A stretch of DNA of 64,000 nt. Origin: Owenweeksia sp965214115. Its GTDB lineage: Bacteria; Bacteroidota; Bacteroidia; Flavobacteriales; Schleiferiaceae. The position numbers and the translations under genes are program-made. The stretch covers positions 62,001 to 126,000 of the forward strand of contig CBDCAU010000006.1 in the NCBI GenBank assembly GCA_965214115.1, in the 5' to 3' direction. The notes beneath the pieces are model-generated. The model made no database searches, was not told the DNA's origin, and saw nothing but the letters and a program-made list of their open reading frames with translations. Shown one piece after another: positions 51,380 through 60,565 of the stretch. Each line of letters opens with the position of its first letter. The stretch's first letter is position 1.

Positions 51380-51666
51380 ACTGGACGGGACACGCTGAAA
51401 ATGAGTTGCGTAACAACGAAAAGCACCTGATAGAACGTTGGCCCGATTTCGTCCTTGAAAATTTTAGGGATAATTTACGCTCCGTATCGCGAACCATTGC
51501 GCGCCATCCTTTTTCGGGCAATAAAACTTCAAATCCCAAAATCCGCAGCTTCCCGGTTAAGCCTTTTTTCCGCTTGTTTTACCGAGTTTTTGATGGATAT
51601 CTTGAGGTAGAATCTTTTTTCGATATGCGCCAAGACCCCGCTAAAAACCCGTACCCAAAAATTTGA
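51364..51666 (+). CDS. ParE/RelE-family toxin
   Basis: 100 residues from MERRIDWTGHAENELRNNEK. Canonical ParE/RelE plasmid-stabilisation fold: short strand, two helices (AENELRNNEKHLIERW; LENFRDNLRSVSRTIARHPF), then basic strands P-K-I-R-S-F-P-V-K-P-F-F-R-L-F-Y-R and EVESFFDMRQDP. Intact. Poisons gyrase or cleaves mRNA depending on subfamily; not distinguishable here. Confidence 0.88.
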   Translation: MERRIDWTGHAENELRNNEKHLIERWPDFVLENFRDNLRSVSRTIARHPFSGNKTSNPKIRSFPVKPFFRLFYRVFDGYLEVESFFDMRQDPAKNPYPKI

Positions 51667-51682
51667 TTCGTTTTTTAAATCG

Positions 51683-51715
51683 GCAATCGACAGTCAACAA
51701 TCAGCAGTTGGCAAT
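51683..51715. repeat. Degenerate heptamer run
   Basis: GGCAATC, GACAGTC, AACAATC, AGCAGTT, GGCAATT: the same RRCARTY heptamer as at 32586, between two convergent genes. Confidence 0.75.
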
Positions 51716-51756
51716 TACCATCGAATTACGATTGAATTACTATCGAGTTACACTCT

Positions 51757-54144
51757 TCAAAACCTCCCCCTTACCGCCACCGTGAAATTCCGTCCCGCCG
51801 CCGAAATCCCCGACGAATACGGCCGATATCTTTTATCAAAAATATTTTCCACGCCAATTTGCACCGTCAGCGGGTCGCAGAATTGGTATTCCGCCTTGAA
51901 ATTGAGGATGGCCCAAGCGGGCGAAAAAGGCTGCCCGTTTTCGTCTTTCGCGTATAAATTTTCTTTGTCCCTTTCGGAAAAAGCCAAATCTTCCGCGTCC
52001 ATTTCGCCGTTGAAAATGGAGAAAAGCGCCAGCTTCCATTTGGCTTTTTCGTAGCCCAAACGCGCCTCGCCAAACAGCGGCGCCACGTGGCGAACCGGTT
52101 CCCCTTCTTCGGTTTCGCCATCGGTAAATTGCAGGGTGCTTTTCAAAAACAGGTTTTCGATGAGGGTGATTTTCAGCGCGGTTTGAAATCCATAAACCGT
52201 GGCGCATTCCACATTTTGCAACGCCTGCACTTGCGAAAGTTCATCATCATAAATAATACTGTCATTTCCATTAAACGAAAAAGGCTCGCGCACAAAGGCA
52301 TTTTGCAAAACCGAATAAAACGCGCTCGCTTCAAATTGTACGTTTCGCCCCACGTTTTTCACAAAACCCAAATCTGCCGTATAAAGATATTCCGGTTTTA
52401 AATCGGGGTTGGGAACTACCACGATCCCGTTGCCGCTGTCGAAAATCTTGGCGGCATCATCCACGTTGGGCGCGCGAAAACCATTGCTAATATTTGCACG
52501 GATTTGCAAGTCGTCTTGCGGCAGCCAACTGATGCCCACGCTACCATTCGCCGCTTGGTAATTGTTATCAATATTATCAAAAGGAAAGTCATATTCATCC
52601 CTGTCCAACGTGCCGCGCAAGGCGATGAAATTGCCGCGCCCGCCTACGTTCAGCGTCAATTTTTCTGAAAATTGATGCCGCCAGTTCAGATAGGCCGCCG
52701 TGCTTTGCCAAGTGCTGCCGTTCGGGTAGCGCGTGGGAATGTTCGCCGTTTCACCCGTTTCGATGTTTTCACTTTCGCCGAATGAGCCTACCTTATTATG
52801 GACGAATTCCGCGCCGTAAAACAAGGTGTTTTTCAAGTCCATTTTTTTGTCAAAATCGAGGGTCGCGGAAATGGCGTCCACGTTTTCGGTGCGGTGGCGC
52901 AGCGTGGCTCGGCCAAATCTTCGGTCGTGACGGCTTTCTTCAAAAAACTGATACGCCGCGCCAATCTTCACGCGGTCAAACAATTTGGTTGCCCTATTCG
53001 ATTGAAAACGAAGGTGATGCATTATCCATTCTTGTGGGCCGTAATACCACTCGGCGTTTTCCAAAATTGTCACATCGCTTTCCACGGTCAGGCGGTCGTA
53101 GCGCGGCACATCGCTGGTGGTGCTGTAATGAAATCCGTACATCAGCTCCGATTTTTTACCGACGCGAAAACGCAATTTTTGGGTCAGGTTCATTTGGTTG
53201 TAACCAGAAAACCGCTGCACCAGCGGGTCGGGGTTTTGAATAATTTCATCTTGCCCGTCCACCGTTTCCTGATACACGGCGCGCAGGTAATCGTCCGGCC
53301 CGTGGCGACCCATTCGCAAATCATCAAAATCGGAATAAGTAAAACTGGTAAAGGAGGCGATTTTTTTTCCCGAAAGGGTAAAATCAAGGTGGCCCGTTTT
53401 TTCAAAATTAGCGGAAGCGGTGCGCGCCAAGTAATTCAAACCGAAATCGAAATTTTCATTGCCGGCATAGTTGGGGTCGGTGGTGTGGAAATCAATCACG
53501 CCGCCAATCGCGTCGCTGCCGTAAATGACGGAGCCGGGCCCAAAAATCACTTCGGCGGATTGCATCGCATTGGCATCCAGCGAGATAACGTTCTGCACAT
53601 TGCCTTGGCGGAAGATGGCGGTATTCATCCGAACGCCATCCACCACCAATAAAATGCGGCTGGTGCTGAAGCCCCGCAACATCGGCGAGCCGCCGCCCAA
53701 CTGGCTTTTTTGAATATAAACGCCGTTCGTCCCGCCCAGCAAATCCGCCGTGGTCTGCGGGTTTTGGAAAGCAATTTCCTTCTTTTCGATTTGCGCGATT
53801 TGGATGGGAATTTGCCGTTCGTTTTCCTCCCAGCGGTTGTAGTTCAGTTGCACTTCTTCCAATCCGAAAATGGTGGGACGCATCGCCAATCTGAAATTAG
53901 CGGCCCTGATATTCTGCCGCAAAACCGCCGTGTCTTGATAACCGGGATGTTGGAAGGAAATGCGTTCGCAAGCTTTGAAACCCTTCAAATCCGCGCGGCC
54001 GTTTTGGTCGGTGGCGGCGGAATTTTTAGCGCAATAAATGTAAACTTGTGAAATGGGGTCGCCACTTTGGGCATCAAAAACGAAAACAGACTGGGCAAAA
54101 CTAAAAGCGGGGAGCAGGACGGACAACGCCAAAAAACTACGCAT
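51757..54144 (-). CDS. TonB-dependent receptor
   Basis: 795 residues from MRSFLALSVLLPAFSFAQ (signal peptide). Carboxypeptidase-like regulatory domain (FVFDAQSGDPISQVYIYCAK, about 20-95), plug (ADLLGGTNGVYIQKSQLGGG ... LRGFSTSRILLVVDGVRMNT ... YGSDAIGGVIDF) and a barrel ending ENIFDKRYRPYSSGISAAGR-N-F-T-V-A-V-R-G-R-F. BtuB/HmuR-like architecture; substrate not predictable. It is transcribed against the men genes and probably inserted between them. The longer in-frame start at 54219 is rejected because it precedes the signal peptide. Confidence 0.9.
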   Translation of the reverse strand: MRSFLALSVLLPAFSFAQSVFVFDAQSGDPISQVYIYCAKNSAATDQNGRADLKGFKACERISFQHPGYQDTAVLRQNIRAANFRLAMRPTIFGLEEVQLNYNRWEENERQIPIQIAQIEKKEIAFQNPQTTADLLGGTNGVYIQKSQLGGGSPMLRGFSTSRILLVVDGVRMNTAIFRQGNVQNVISLDANAMQSAEVIFGPGSVIYGSDAIGGVIDFHTTDPNYAGNENFDFGLNYLARTASANFEKTGHLDFTLSGKKIASFTSFTYSDFDDLRMGRHGPDDYLRAVYQETVDGQDEIIQNPDPLVQRFSGYNQMNLTQKLRFRVGKKSELMYGFHYSTTSDVPRYDRLTVESDVTILENAEWYYGPQEWIMHHLRFQSNRATKLFDRVKIGAAYQFFEESRHDRRFGRATLRHRTENVDAISATLDFDKKMDLKNTLFYGAEFVHNKVGSFGESENIETGETANIPTRYPNGSTWQSTAAYLNWRHQFSEKLTLNVGGRGNFIALRGTLDRDEYDFPFDNIDNNYQAANGSVGISWLPQDDLQIRANISNGFRAPNVDDAAKIFDSGNGIVVVPNPDLKPEYLYTADLGFVKNVGRNVQFEASAFYSVLQNAFVREPFSFNGNDSIIYDDELSQVQALQNVECATVYGFQTALKITLIENLFLKSTLQFTDGETEEGEPVRHVAPLFGEARLGYEKAKWKLALFSIFNGEMDAEDLAFSERDKENLYAKDENGQPFSPAWAILNFKAEYQFCDPLTVQIGVENIFDKRYRPYSSGISAAGRNFTVAVRGRF

Positions 54145-54195
54145 AAAAAGAGTAGGAATTTTCAGCGCGCCTCGCAAAAACAATGCCTTGCCAAA

Positions 54196-54234
54196 GAAAA
54201 ATCCCGCTCCGCAAAACACGGAACGGGATTTTTT
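54196..54234 (+). terminator. Terminator-like hairpin in a divergent gap
   Basis: AAAATCCCG and CGGGATTTT with an inner CCG/CGG form a stem followed by T residues. It lies between two divergently transcribed genes where no upstream plus-strand gene ends, so it may mark the end of a small RNA or a premature terminator before menE. Confidence 0.55.
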
Positions 54235-54287
54235 GAGGTTGAGTTCTGCCTTACGAAAACAGGGTTAGTCTTTAAAGGCTTATATAA

Positions 54288-55349
54288 ATGGGAACTGTAC
54301 TTTGCATCACGCACCAAAAAACGAAAAGGTTGGGACAACAAGATTATTTTTGTAAAATAGGAGGTAAGTCATTCATTATCAATACAAAAAATGTTGAAAC
54401 CTTACCGCTGTCGCAGGATTCCGTTTCGTTTTTAAAAGATTTTTTATCGGAAAATAAAACGTTGGAAGCCAAAACCTCCGGTTCCACGGGGAGTCCAAAA
54501 ACCATTTTATTGATTAAAAATGCGATGCGCGCTTCCGCCAAAAACACGTTGGATTTTTTAAATATCAAACCCAATGAAAAAATTTTGCTCTGCCTTTCGG
54601 CCCATCACATTGCAGGAAAAATGATGCTGGTGCGCTGGTTGGTGGGCGGTTTGGATTTGTATGAAACCGAAACCTCCGCCACGCCGCTGGACGAGATTAC
54701 CGGCGCATTTGATTTTGCCGCGATGGTGCCGTACCAAGCGCAACAGTCTTTAAATCAATTACATAGAATTCGAAAAATCATTTTGGGAGGCGGCGGGATT
54801 TCCTTAGAGTTTGAAAAAGAGTTGTTGGAAATTCCTTCCGAAATTTTTCATACCTACGGAATGACGGAAACGCTTTCGCACGTGGCGATGCGGAAAATTG
54901 ATGGAAAATCGCCGCAAGTTTTTACCGCGCTCCCCAATGTAGAATTTTCGTTGGATGAACGGAACTGCTTGATTATCAATGCATCGCATATCGGTGTTAA
55001 AAATTTGATGACGAACGATGTGGTGGAATTGATGGATGCTCAACATTTTATTTGGAAAGGCAGAATCGACAACGTGGTAAACAGCGCGGGCGTAAAACTT
55101 TTCCCCGAAGAAATCGAGAAAAAAATCGGGGATATAGGTCGGGATTATTTTTTGGCGGGGGTGCCTGATGAGAAGCTGGGGGAGAAGCTGGTGATGGTGG
55201 TGGAGGGGGAGTTTTCGGAAGCGGTTGAAAAACAGGTGGGTACAATAAATTTTTTGAAATATGAAAAGCCGAAAGAGCTGTTGTTTGTCAAATATTTCAA
55301 AAAGACAGCCAATGGAAAAATAATTAGAGATTTCAACAGAAGCAAATAG
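54288..55349 (+). CDS. menE: o-Succinylbenzoate-CoA ligase-like AMP-binding enzyme
   Basis: 353 residues. Adenylate-forming fold: P-loop-like KTSGSTGSPKTILL (about 62-75), A-H-H-I-A-G-K-M, GGGGISLEFEKEL, FHTYGMTETLSHVA and the A8-type IDNVVNSAGVKLFPEEIEKK with catalytic Lys near the end (T-A-N-G-K-I-I-R-D). It is shorter than standard MenE (about 450) because the N-terminal part is reduced, as in other Bacteroidota. With menC it supports menaquinone biosynthesis. The first ATG is used; a different start cannot be excluded. Confidence 0.85.
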   Translation: MGTVLCITHQKTKRLGQQDYFCKIGGKSFIINTKNVETLPLSQDSVSFLKDFLSENKTLEAKTSGSTGSPKTILLIKNAMRASAKNTLDFLNIKPNEKILLCLSAHHIAGKMMLVRWLVGGLDLYETETSATPLDEITGAFDFAAMVPYQAQQSLNQLHRIRKIILGGGGISLEFEKELLEIPSEIFHTYGMTETLSHVAMRKIDGKSPQVFTALPNVEFSLDERNCLIINASHIGVKNLMTNDVVELMDAQHFIWKGRIDNVVNSAGVKLFPEEIEKKIGDIGRDYFLAGVPDEKLGEKLVMVVEGEFSEAVEKQVGTINFLKYEKPKELLFVKYFKKTANGKIIRDFNRSK

Positions 55350-55401
55350 AGAACTTAGGGCAATACCGCTCTGTCAAAATGAGTGTGTTAACTTTTTAGT
55401 G

Positions 55402-55409
55402 TAATTTTG
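55402..55409 (+). promoter_or_regulatory. Candidate -7 box for the M43 gene and downstream array
   Basis: TAATTTTG matches TAnnTTTG 38 bases before the ATG. No clear -33 element. All downstream array genes are packed head to tail, so this could drive the whole array. Confidence 0.4.
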
Positions 55410-55447
55410 AAAGGAATTTTCCGTCTCTTTTAAAAATAATCAATGCT

Positions 55448-57787
55448 ATGAAAAAAAATTCTACTATCTTAATTGCCGTTTTAGTTTTCGGCTTTTTACC
55501 TTCGTTTGCTTTCGGACAGTGTGAACAGGTAATGGGTTGCGCCAACCATACTTTAAATCCAAATGCGCAATTTTGGCCGGCTCCAAAAATTCCCGATTGG
55601 AATTTAACCTTGAATCTTCAGTTCCATATTTTGGAAGAGGGCAACAAGCCCAAGGTATCTTCTTCCCAAATAAATACCGCTTTTCAATTTCTTCAAGGAC
55701 TCTTTAATCCGAAACAAATTTATTTCGATCGGAAAACGGATCTCGACTATGACATCAATAGTCAACCCAACCCCAGTAGAAACTCTTGTGATTTCATTAC
55801 TAATTTTCAAGGAGATAATAACGCTATAAACGTAGTAATATCTGATGCCCAAATTTTGACTAGTGACGGATCTTTGGCAAAGGATGTTATTGACAACTAC
55901 TGCGTGATAAATGAGCCATCCATCAATAGCCTCCCACAGGATGAACTTAACTGGCTGATTGCTCACGAAATAGGACATTTATTGGGTTTGCTGCACACTT
56001 TTGAGGATGCATCAGGGATTACCTTTCCAAATATTGAGAGCTATGAAATGAATCAGAGTGATTTAATAGGCGATACGCCAGAAGACCCAGATATTGGGGC
56101 TGGATGTGTTGACCAATATACTTGCCAACCGGCCACACCCTCTTGTTGGAACTTACATAAAAACGAACTTCTGGATAATGTTATGTCTTATACGCATCCT
56201 GCCTGTGCCACCAGCCTTACCTGCGAGCAGTTCGACCGAGCACGTTACTGCATAGCGAATTTTCAACCCCTCAAGGGTTGCCTCACCACTGCTTCTCAAA
56301 ATTTGGTAAATTCAAGCGAGATACCCATTGATGAAAAAGAGGCGGTAATTTCTCAAAACACTATCGCAGTTTGGAACAATCCCAAATATGTACAGACCGT
56401 AATCATTGAGAGTGGGGCTACCCTAACCATTCAGAATACCACGGTGACCTTTTATCCGACTCGCTTGATTCGCAGTAACAGCACGGGTCAGCTTTTTACA
56501 GGCAATAATAGTTTAAATTATGCTGGCGAAGCAGGTTCAATTATTGTCAAGCCGGGAGGTAAATTGATAATAGACCATTCTACGCTGACCACGATGTCCT
56601 GCTATAATGATTTTATTTGGATGGGGATATATCTTGAAGGAAACCCTGCGGTTTCCCAATCTCCCAGTTTGCAGCCCAGTTTGGAAATCCGCAACAACTC
56701 CTTAATAGAAAATGCCAGATGGGGGGTGGTGAATGCCTCCCACAACGAACAAACCTTGCCAGCCGCAAACCCAGCTTACACAGGGGGAATATTTAATATC
56801 AACCAAACTACGTTTAAGAATTGCGTCAACGGGATTCACTTGTTGCCCTATTCGGACGGGACTAAGGCGTATAATGGAAAGTTGAGGTTGAGCGAATTCA
56901 TTATTGATGACGATTATCGAGGTACAGATCCTATAGATCATATACCCACAGGAATAGATATCAATGGGGTGGAGGGAATCAAAGTGTATGGCTGCGAGTT
57001 TAGAAACGACAACACCTCCACTCAGTGGCAACAGCAAGGCACAGCCTTCAGAGCCAACACGGCTTCCTTCCATATTCTTCCTTATCGTAATAAACTGGGG
57101 CATCTCAGCAAAAAAACCCGCTTCGAGGGATGGGAATACGGCATCTTTGCCGAGAACCACTGCTTGCCACTCTTCAAGAAAAAAGTGTACGATTGCGTTT
57201 TCACCGACAACCACTATGGGCAATACTACTCCGCGATGGCCAACACCTTTACGGTAGGCAACGAGTTTTACGTACCCCAAATGCCCGTGAACAACAACGG
57301 CAACCACAACTACGGCACCTATATGGAAAGCAGTATGGGCTTTGTGCTGGAAAACAACGACTACTACGGCGTGGCGGCTCTCTCGCCTTACCCCACGGGC
57401 AACCACTCACTGGGCACCGTATTACTGAACACGGGCGAGCACGCCAACACCGTGTACCGCAACGACTACCAAGGGCTGACGGTGGCCATAGAGGCCATTG
57501 GCAACAACAAAAAAGACCCCGCCAGCAACAATGGCGACGAGGGCTTGGTGCTGCAGTGCAACGATTTTACCAACGGCCCGCAATATTCACCCGATTTTTG
57601 GCAGGATGTGTATGTGGTGGAAGAGAGCGGGGCGAGTATTGCGGCGGGATTGGTGGGGATTGCTAAGAATCAAGGGTTTTATTTGTCAGGTGGGTCAACT
57701 GGGGAAGATCTAGCAAACAACCTTTTTTCGCATTCAACTGGCGGCTATACCTATGATTATCAAGTTTCTGATAATGCATCTCTCTAA
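55448..57787 (+). CDS. M43 (pappalysin-like) metalloprotease/beta-helix protein, N-terminal part (frameshifted)
   Basis: 779 residues with signal peptide (MKKNSTILIAVLVFGFLPSF). M43 zinc site HEIGHLLGLLHTF (HExxHxxGxxH, about 177-189) with a later Met-turn-like NVMSYTHPAC. A right-handed parallel beta-helix of polar repeats follows (about 290-740: LEIRNNSLIENARWGVVNAS, GIDINGVEGIKVYGCEFRND). The frame ends at a TCTCTCT tract (57779-57785); the natural continuation is in the next frame. Restoring one CT unit joins it to 57753-59090 as one protein of about 1,210 residues. Without this it lacks a T9SS tail. Confidence 0.85.
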   Translation: MKKNSTILIAVLVFGFLPSFAFGQCEQVMGCANHTLNPNAQFWPAPKIPDWNLTLNLQFHILEEGNKPKVSSSQINTAFQFLQGLFNPKQIYFDRKTDLDYDINSQPNPSRNSCDFITNFQGDNNAINVVISDAQILTSDGSLAKDVIDNYCVINEPSINSLPQDELNWLIAHEIGHLLGLLHTFEDASGITFPNIESYEMNQSDLIGDTPEDPDIGAGCVDQYTCQPATPSCWNLHKNELLDNVMSYTHPACATSLTCEQFDRARYCIANFQPLKGCLTTASQNLVNSSEIPIDEKEAVISQNTIAVWNNPKYVQTVIIESGATLTIQNTTVTFYPTRLIRSNSTGQLFTGNNSLNYAGEAGSIIVKPGGKLIIDHSTLTTMSCYNDFIWMGIYLEGNPAVSQSPSLQPSLEIRNNSLIENARWGVVNASHNEQTLPAANPAYTGGIFNINQTTFKNCVNGIHLLPYSDGTKAYNGKLRLSEFIIDDDYRGTDPIDHIPTGIDINGVEGIKVYGCEFRNDNTSTQWQQQGTAFRANTASFHILPYRNKLGHLSKKTRFEGWEYGIFAENHCLPLFKKKVYDCVFTDNHYGQYYSAMANTFTVGNEFYVPQMPVNNNGNHNYGTYMESSMGFVLENNDYYGVAALSPYPTGNHSLGTVLLNTGEHANTVYRNDYQGLTVAIEAIGNNKKDPASNNGDEGLVLQCNDFTNGPQYSPDFWQDVYVVEESGASIAAGLVGIAKNQGFYLSGGSTGEDLANNLFSHSTGGYTYDYQVSDNASL

Positions 57788-59090
57788 TTATTTCCACTCT
57801 GACCCGCAAAGCAATATTAGAGTAAAGCCAAAGAACAGCTATCGCTTAACAGAGCAGCAAAGAAATGTCTCACATAACTCCGCCCTTTGCCCATCGAAGT
57901 TTCAAAATACAGGTGGGGGCACAGGCAGCGGAACGGATTTGCCTTCGGACTACGAATTTGGCCTCACAAGCGCCGATAATGGGGAAAGCACGGGAGAAAG
58001 TTTGTTGGTGCAACTGATAGACGAAGGCAGCACGCCCCAGCTGGAAGCACAGATATTGGCGGCGGGTCAGCCGGAGCATCAGCAGCTTTACATTGATATG
58101 ATGGATATGTCGCCCTACGTGAGCCAAGAAAACCTGCTGAACCTGATAGAGGTGGACAATTTCCCCGAACTGGCTTTGCGCAACGTCTTTTTGGCCAATC
58201 CCGATGCGGCGGCCAACCCCGATATTTGGAGCGCCTTGGAAAACCGCCAGCCCGCCCTGTCGCAGCAAACGCTTACCGACATTGAAAGCGGCACGGCCAC
58301 CATCACCAGCCGCGACGTATTGGAGGGCGAAATGAACCTCCACCGCCAGCATAAAGTCCAAGCCCTCGAACGCTTACTGGAACACTACGGTAACGACACT
58401 TCCGGTATAAAGAATGAAGCCTACATTGATTCCTTGCTGAATGCGCGCGATGAGGACATCTACCGCTACAGTTTGGTGGAACTGCAATTGAAACAGGAAA
58501 GCCCAGCCACCGCCCAGTCCACCATCAACAATCTAACTGCCTTCGAAGCGATGGGCGAGCAACAGCAGTTGCAATACGCCGCGATGAAAGATTATTACGA
58601 TATCTTGATAGCTGCCGCCCAAGCCAACAGGGGAGTGGCGGAGCTGACCGAGCAGGAACTGGATGATTTGGAGGATGTGGAGGAACTTGGGACTGATCTG
58701 GCTAAGGCTAAGGCAAGGGGTTTATTGCGGATGAATGGCAGGGAAGTAAATCACATTGAACCTACTTACTTGCCACCTACTCAATCTAATAAAAACGCAA
58801 CCGCCATTAGTCGGCCCAGTAAGATTGAGCGCAATATCAGCATCAGCCCAAACCCCGCTACGAAGCATCTAATTTTGACTTGGGACTGGCTTGAAGAAGG
58901 TTTTCAGAAACCTTTAAAAGCGGAAGTGAGAAGTGCCGACGGAAAAAAAGTAATTGCCGTAGATATAGAAGATTTTCGGAAAAACACCTTGGTAGTCTCT
59001 CTCAAGGGGCAGTCATCGGGACTCTATCTTTTTAGTTTGCTGGAGGATGATAAAACCATCTGGAACCAGAAACTTATAATTGTAGATTGA
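57753..59090 (+). CDS. C-terminal part of the M43/beta-helix protein with T9SS tail (module B1)
   Basis: Open from 57753 but meaningful from about 57786 (SNYFHSDPQSNIRVKP), continuing the beta-helix protein after the CT-tract frameshift. A helical domain (about residues 85-330: LLEHYGNDTSGIKNEAYIDS ... GEQQQLQYAAMKDYYDILIA ... LTEQELDDLEDVEELGTDLA) is followed by PTYLPP and a T9SS tail (ISISPNPATKHLIL ... GLYLFSLLEDD). On its own it has no signal peptide. Two further copies of the last 260 residues lie downstream (60566, 62815). The stop overlaps the next ATG (TGATG). Confidence 0.8.
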   Translation: MIIKFLIMHLSNYFHSDPQSNIRVKPKNSYRLTEQQRNVSHNSALCPSKFQNTGGGTGSGTDLPSDYEFGLTSADNGESTGESLLVQLIDEGSTPQLEAQILAAGQPEHQQLYIDMMDMSPYVSQENLLNLIEVDNFPELALRNVFLANPDAAANPDIWSALENRQPALSQQTLTDIESGTATITSRDVLEGEMNLHRQHKVQALERLLEHYGNDTSGIKNEAYIDSLLNARDEDIYRYSLVELQLKQESPATAQSTINNLTAFEAMGEQQQLQYAAMKDYYDILIAAAQANRGVAELTEQELDDLEDVEELGTDLAKAKARGLLRMNGREVNHIEPTYLPPTQSNKNATAISRPSKIERNISISPNPATKHLILTWDWLEEGFQKPLKAEVRSADGKKVIAVDIEDFRKNTLVVSLKGQSSGLYLFSLLEDDKTIWNQKLIIVD

Positions 59091-60562
59091 TGCTGGTGCG
59101 GCTGCCAAGCATACTGGCCATTATTGTCCTTCCGCTTTTCTGCATTTGCCAAGGAGGCTTTTCCCGTACGTGGGATTTTGGCAATTTAGAAACCCAAGTG
59201 ACATCTTGCGATAATGGGTATTTAATTATTTCTTTGTCACCGCCACCTCTAAATGGAATGGCCCTTTGGAAAACGGATAGCAACGGTAACCTGCTGGACA
59301 CCTCTATTTACCGATATTCTCATCCTATAAGTTTGAGCGGCAGGGCGTTGATCAAAGTAGGTGCGAACAATTATATTCAATCGCATTCAGAGGCTTATCA
59401 GGTAGATTCCAGTGCCACAAGAATAGTTAAATTCAACAAGGGGCTGGATACCATAGCCTCAAAAATGCTGTTTTTGGATTCGGCGGGGAGCTATGACATC
59501 TGGGCGCTGGCGAACGGTTGGAACGACAACGAGATAGTAGGTGTGGGTTTTCATTTCAAAAGTGCCATCAATGAGTATCGGCTGTTTTGGATAATACTGG
59601 ATACCAATCTTAATGTTTTGGATTACAGGCAGATGGATGAGGGAATTTGGGGACAATACATACAAAGGTGTTCTAATCGGGAATATATCGTCTCAGGCCG
59701 CTCGTCTTTTGGAAAGGCCAAATTGGAGGCATTTGTTACGCGAACCGACTCCATCGGCAATGAGCTTTGGAGAAATGATTTTACCAGCCAGCACGGGGTG
59801 GCAGCAGCCAGCCTCTTCACAAATGATTCGATAGGCCGTTTTGCATTGATGCCCGAAAAGATGGATGCCAACGGTAGCCGTTTCAGAATTCGCTTTGTGA
59901 AATTTAATACTGCGGGGTCAATTGCGAAAGATACTGTCTTGCCGTACGATTTTTACCACCTCCAGCCTATTCTCAACTACTTGAAAGCGGACGGCACATT
60001 TGTTAGCACAGGCTACTCCTTTCACAAAGGTGGCTTCAAACATTATATTTTCAACTTTAGGGAGAATGGGGATAGCCTTTCCTTAAGCCGCCATTATGTG
60101 GGCGATGATTGGGATGACTCTTATACTTTTAGCGGTTTTATTGATCAGGATAGTAATGTCGTTTTCGGCGGCCTGTACAATGATTCCTATAAACCACCCC
60201 AAGGCAACCGCCTCCACAACTGGCTTTTGAAGACCGACAAGCACGGCTGCGTGGTGAGCGGGTGCCAGAACATTGGTGTTGAGGAATTTTCAGAAGAAGC
60301 GGAAACTTCTATCGCGCTTTATCCCAATCCGTTTCGGCAGGCTATCACATTGACTTGGAACCCAAAGGAGGAACTTTTGCGAAAGCCTACCCGCGCTGAG
60401 CTGCGGGACGCTACGGGAAGGCTGGTGTTTTCTGAAAAAGTTGAAAACTTTCAAGCGGGCACCCATATTTTTCATTTGGGAAAGCTGCCTTCCGGCCTTT
60501 ACCATTTTTCGCTGAAACAACGGGGGAGGGAAATCTGGGTCAAAAAGGTCATCAAGAATTAA
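59090..60562 (+). CDS. T9SS-tailed beta-propeller-like secreted protein (module A1)
   Basis: 490 residues from MLVRLPSILAIIVLPLFCIC (signal peptide). Repeated strands such as LALWKTDSNGNLLDTS, IIVSGRSSFGKAKLE and GFIDQDSNVVFGGLYND suggest a beta-propeller. The ending is KTDKHGCVVSGCQNIGVEEF plus the T9SS domain SIALYPNPFRQAITLTW ... GLYHFSLKQRGREIW. It overlaps the upstream stop (TGATG), indicating coupled translation. The final 362 bases are nearly identical to those of A2 (three differences), while the N-terminal two thirds are much more diverged. Confidence 0.87.
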   Translation: MLVRLPSILAIIVLPLFCICQGGFSRTWDFGNLETQVTSCDNGYLIISLSPPPLNGMALWKTDSNGNLLDTSIYRYSHPISLSGRALIKVGANNYIQSHSEAYQVDSSATRIVKFNKGLDTIASKMLFLDSAGSYDIWALANGWNDNEIVGVGFHFKSAINEYRLFWIILDTNLNVLDYRQMDEGIWGQYIQRCSNREYIVSGRSSFGKAKLEAFVTRTDSIGNELWRNDFTSQHGVAAASLFTNDSIGRFALMPEKMDANGSRFRIRFVKFNTAGSIAKDTVLPYDFYHLQPILNYLKADGTFVSTGYSFHKGGFKHYIFNFRENGDSLSLSRHYVGDDWDDSYTFSGFIDQDSNVVFGGLYNDSYKPPQGNRLHNWLLKTDKHGCVVSGCQNIGVEEFSEEAETSIALYPNPFRQAITLTWNPKEELLRKPTRAELRDATGRLVFSEKVENFQAGTHIFHLGKLPSGLYHFSLKQRGREIWVKKVIKN

Positions 60563-60565
60563 AAT

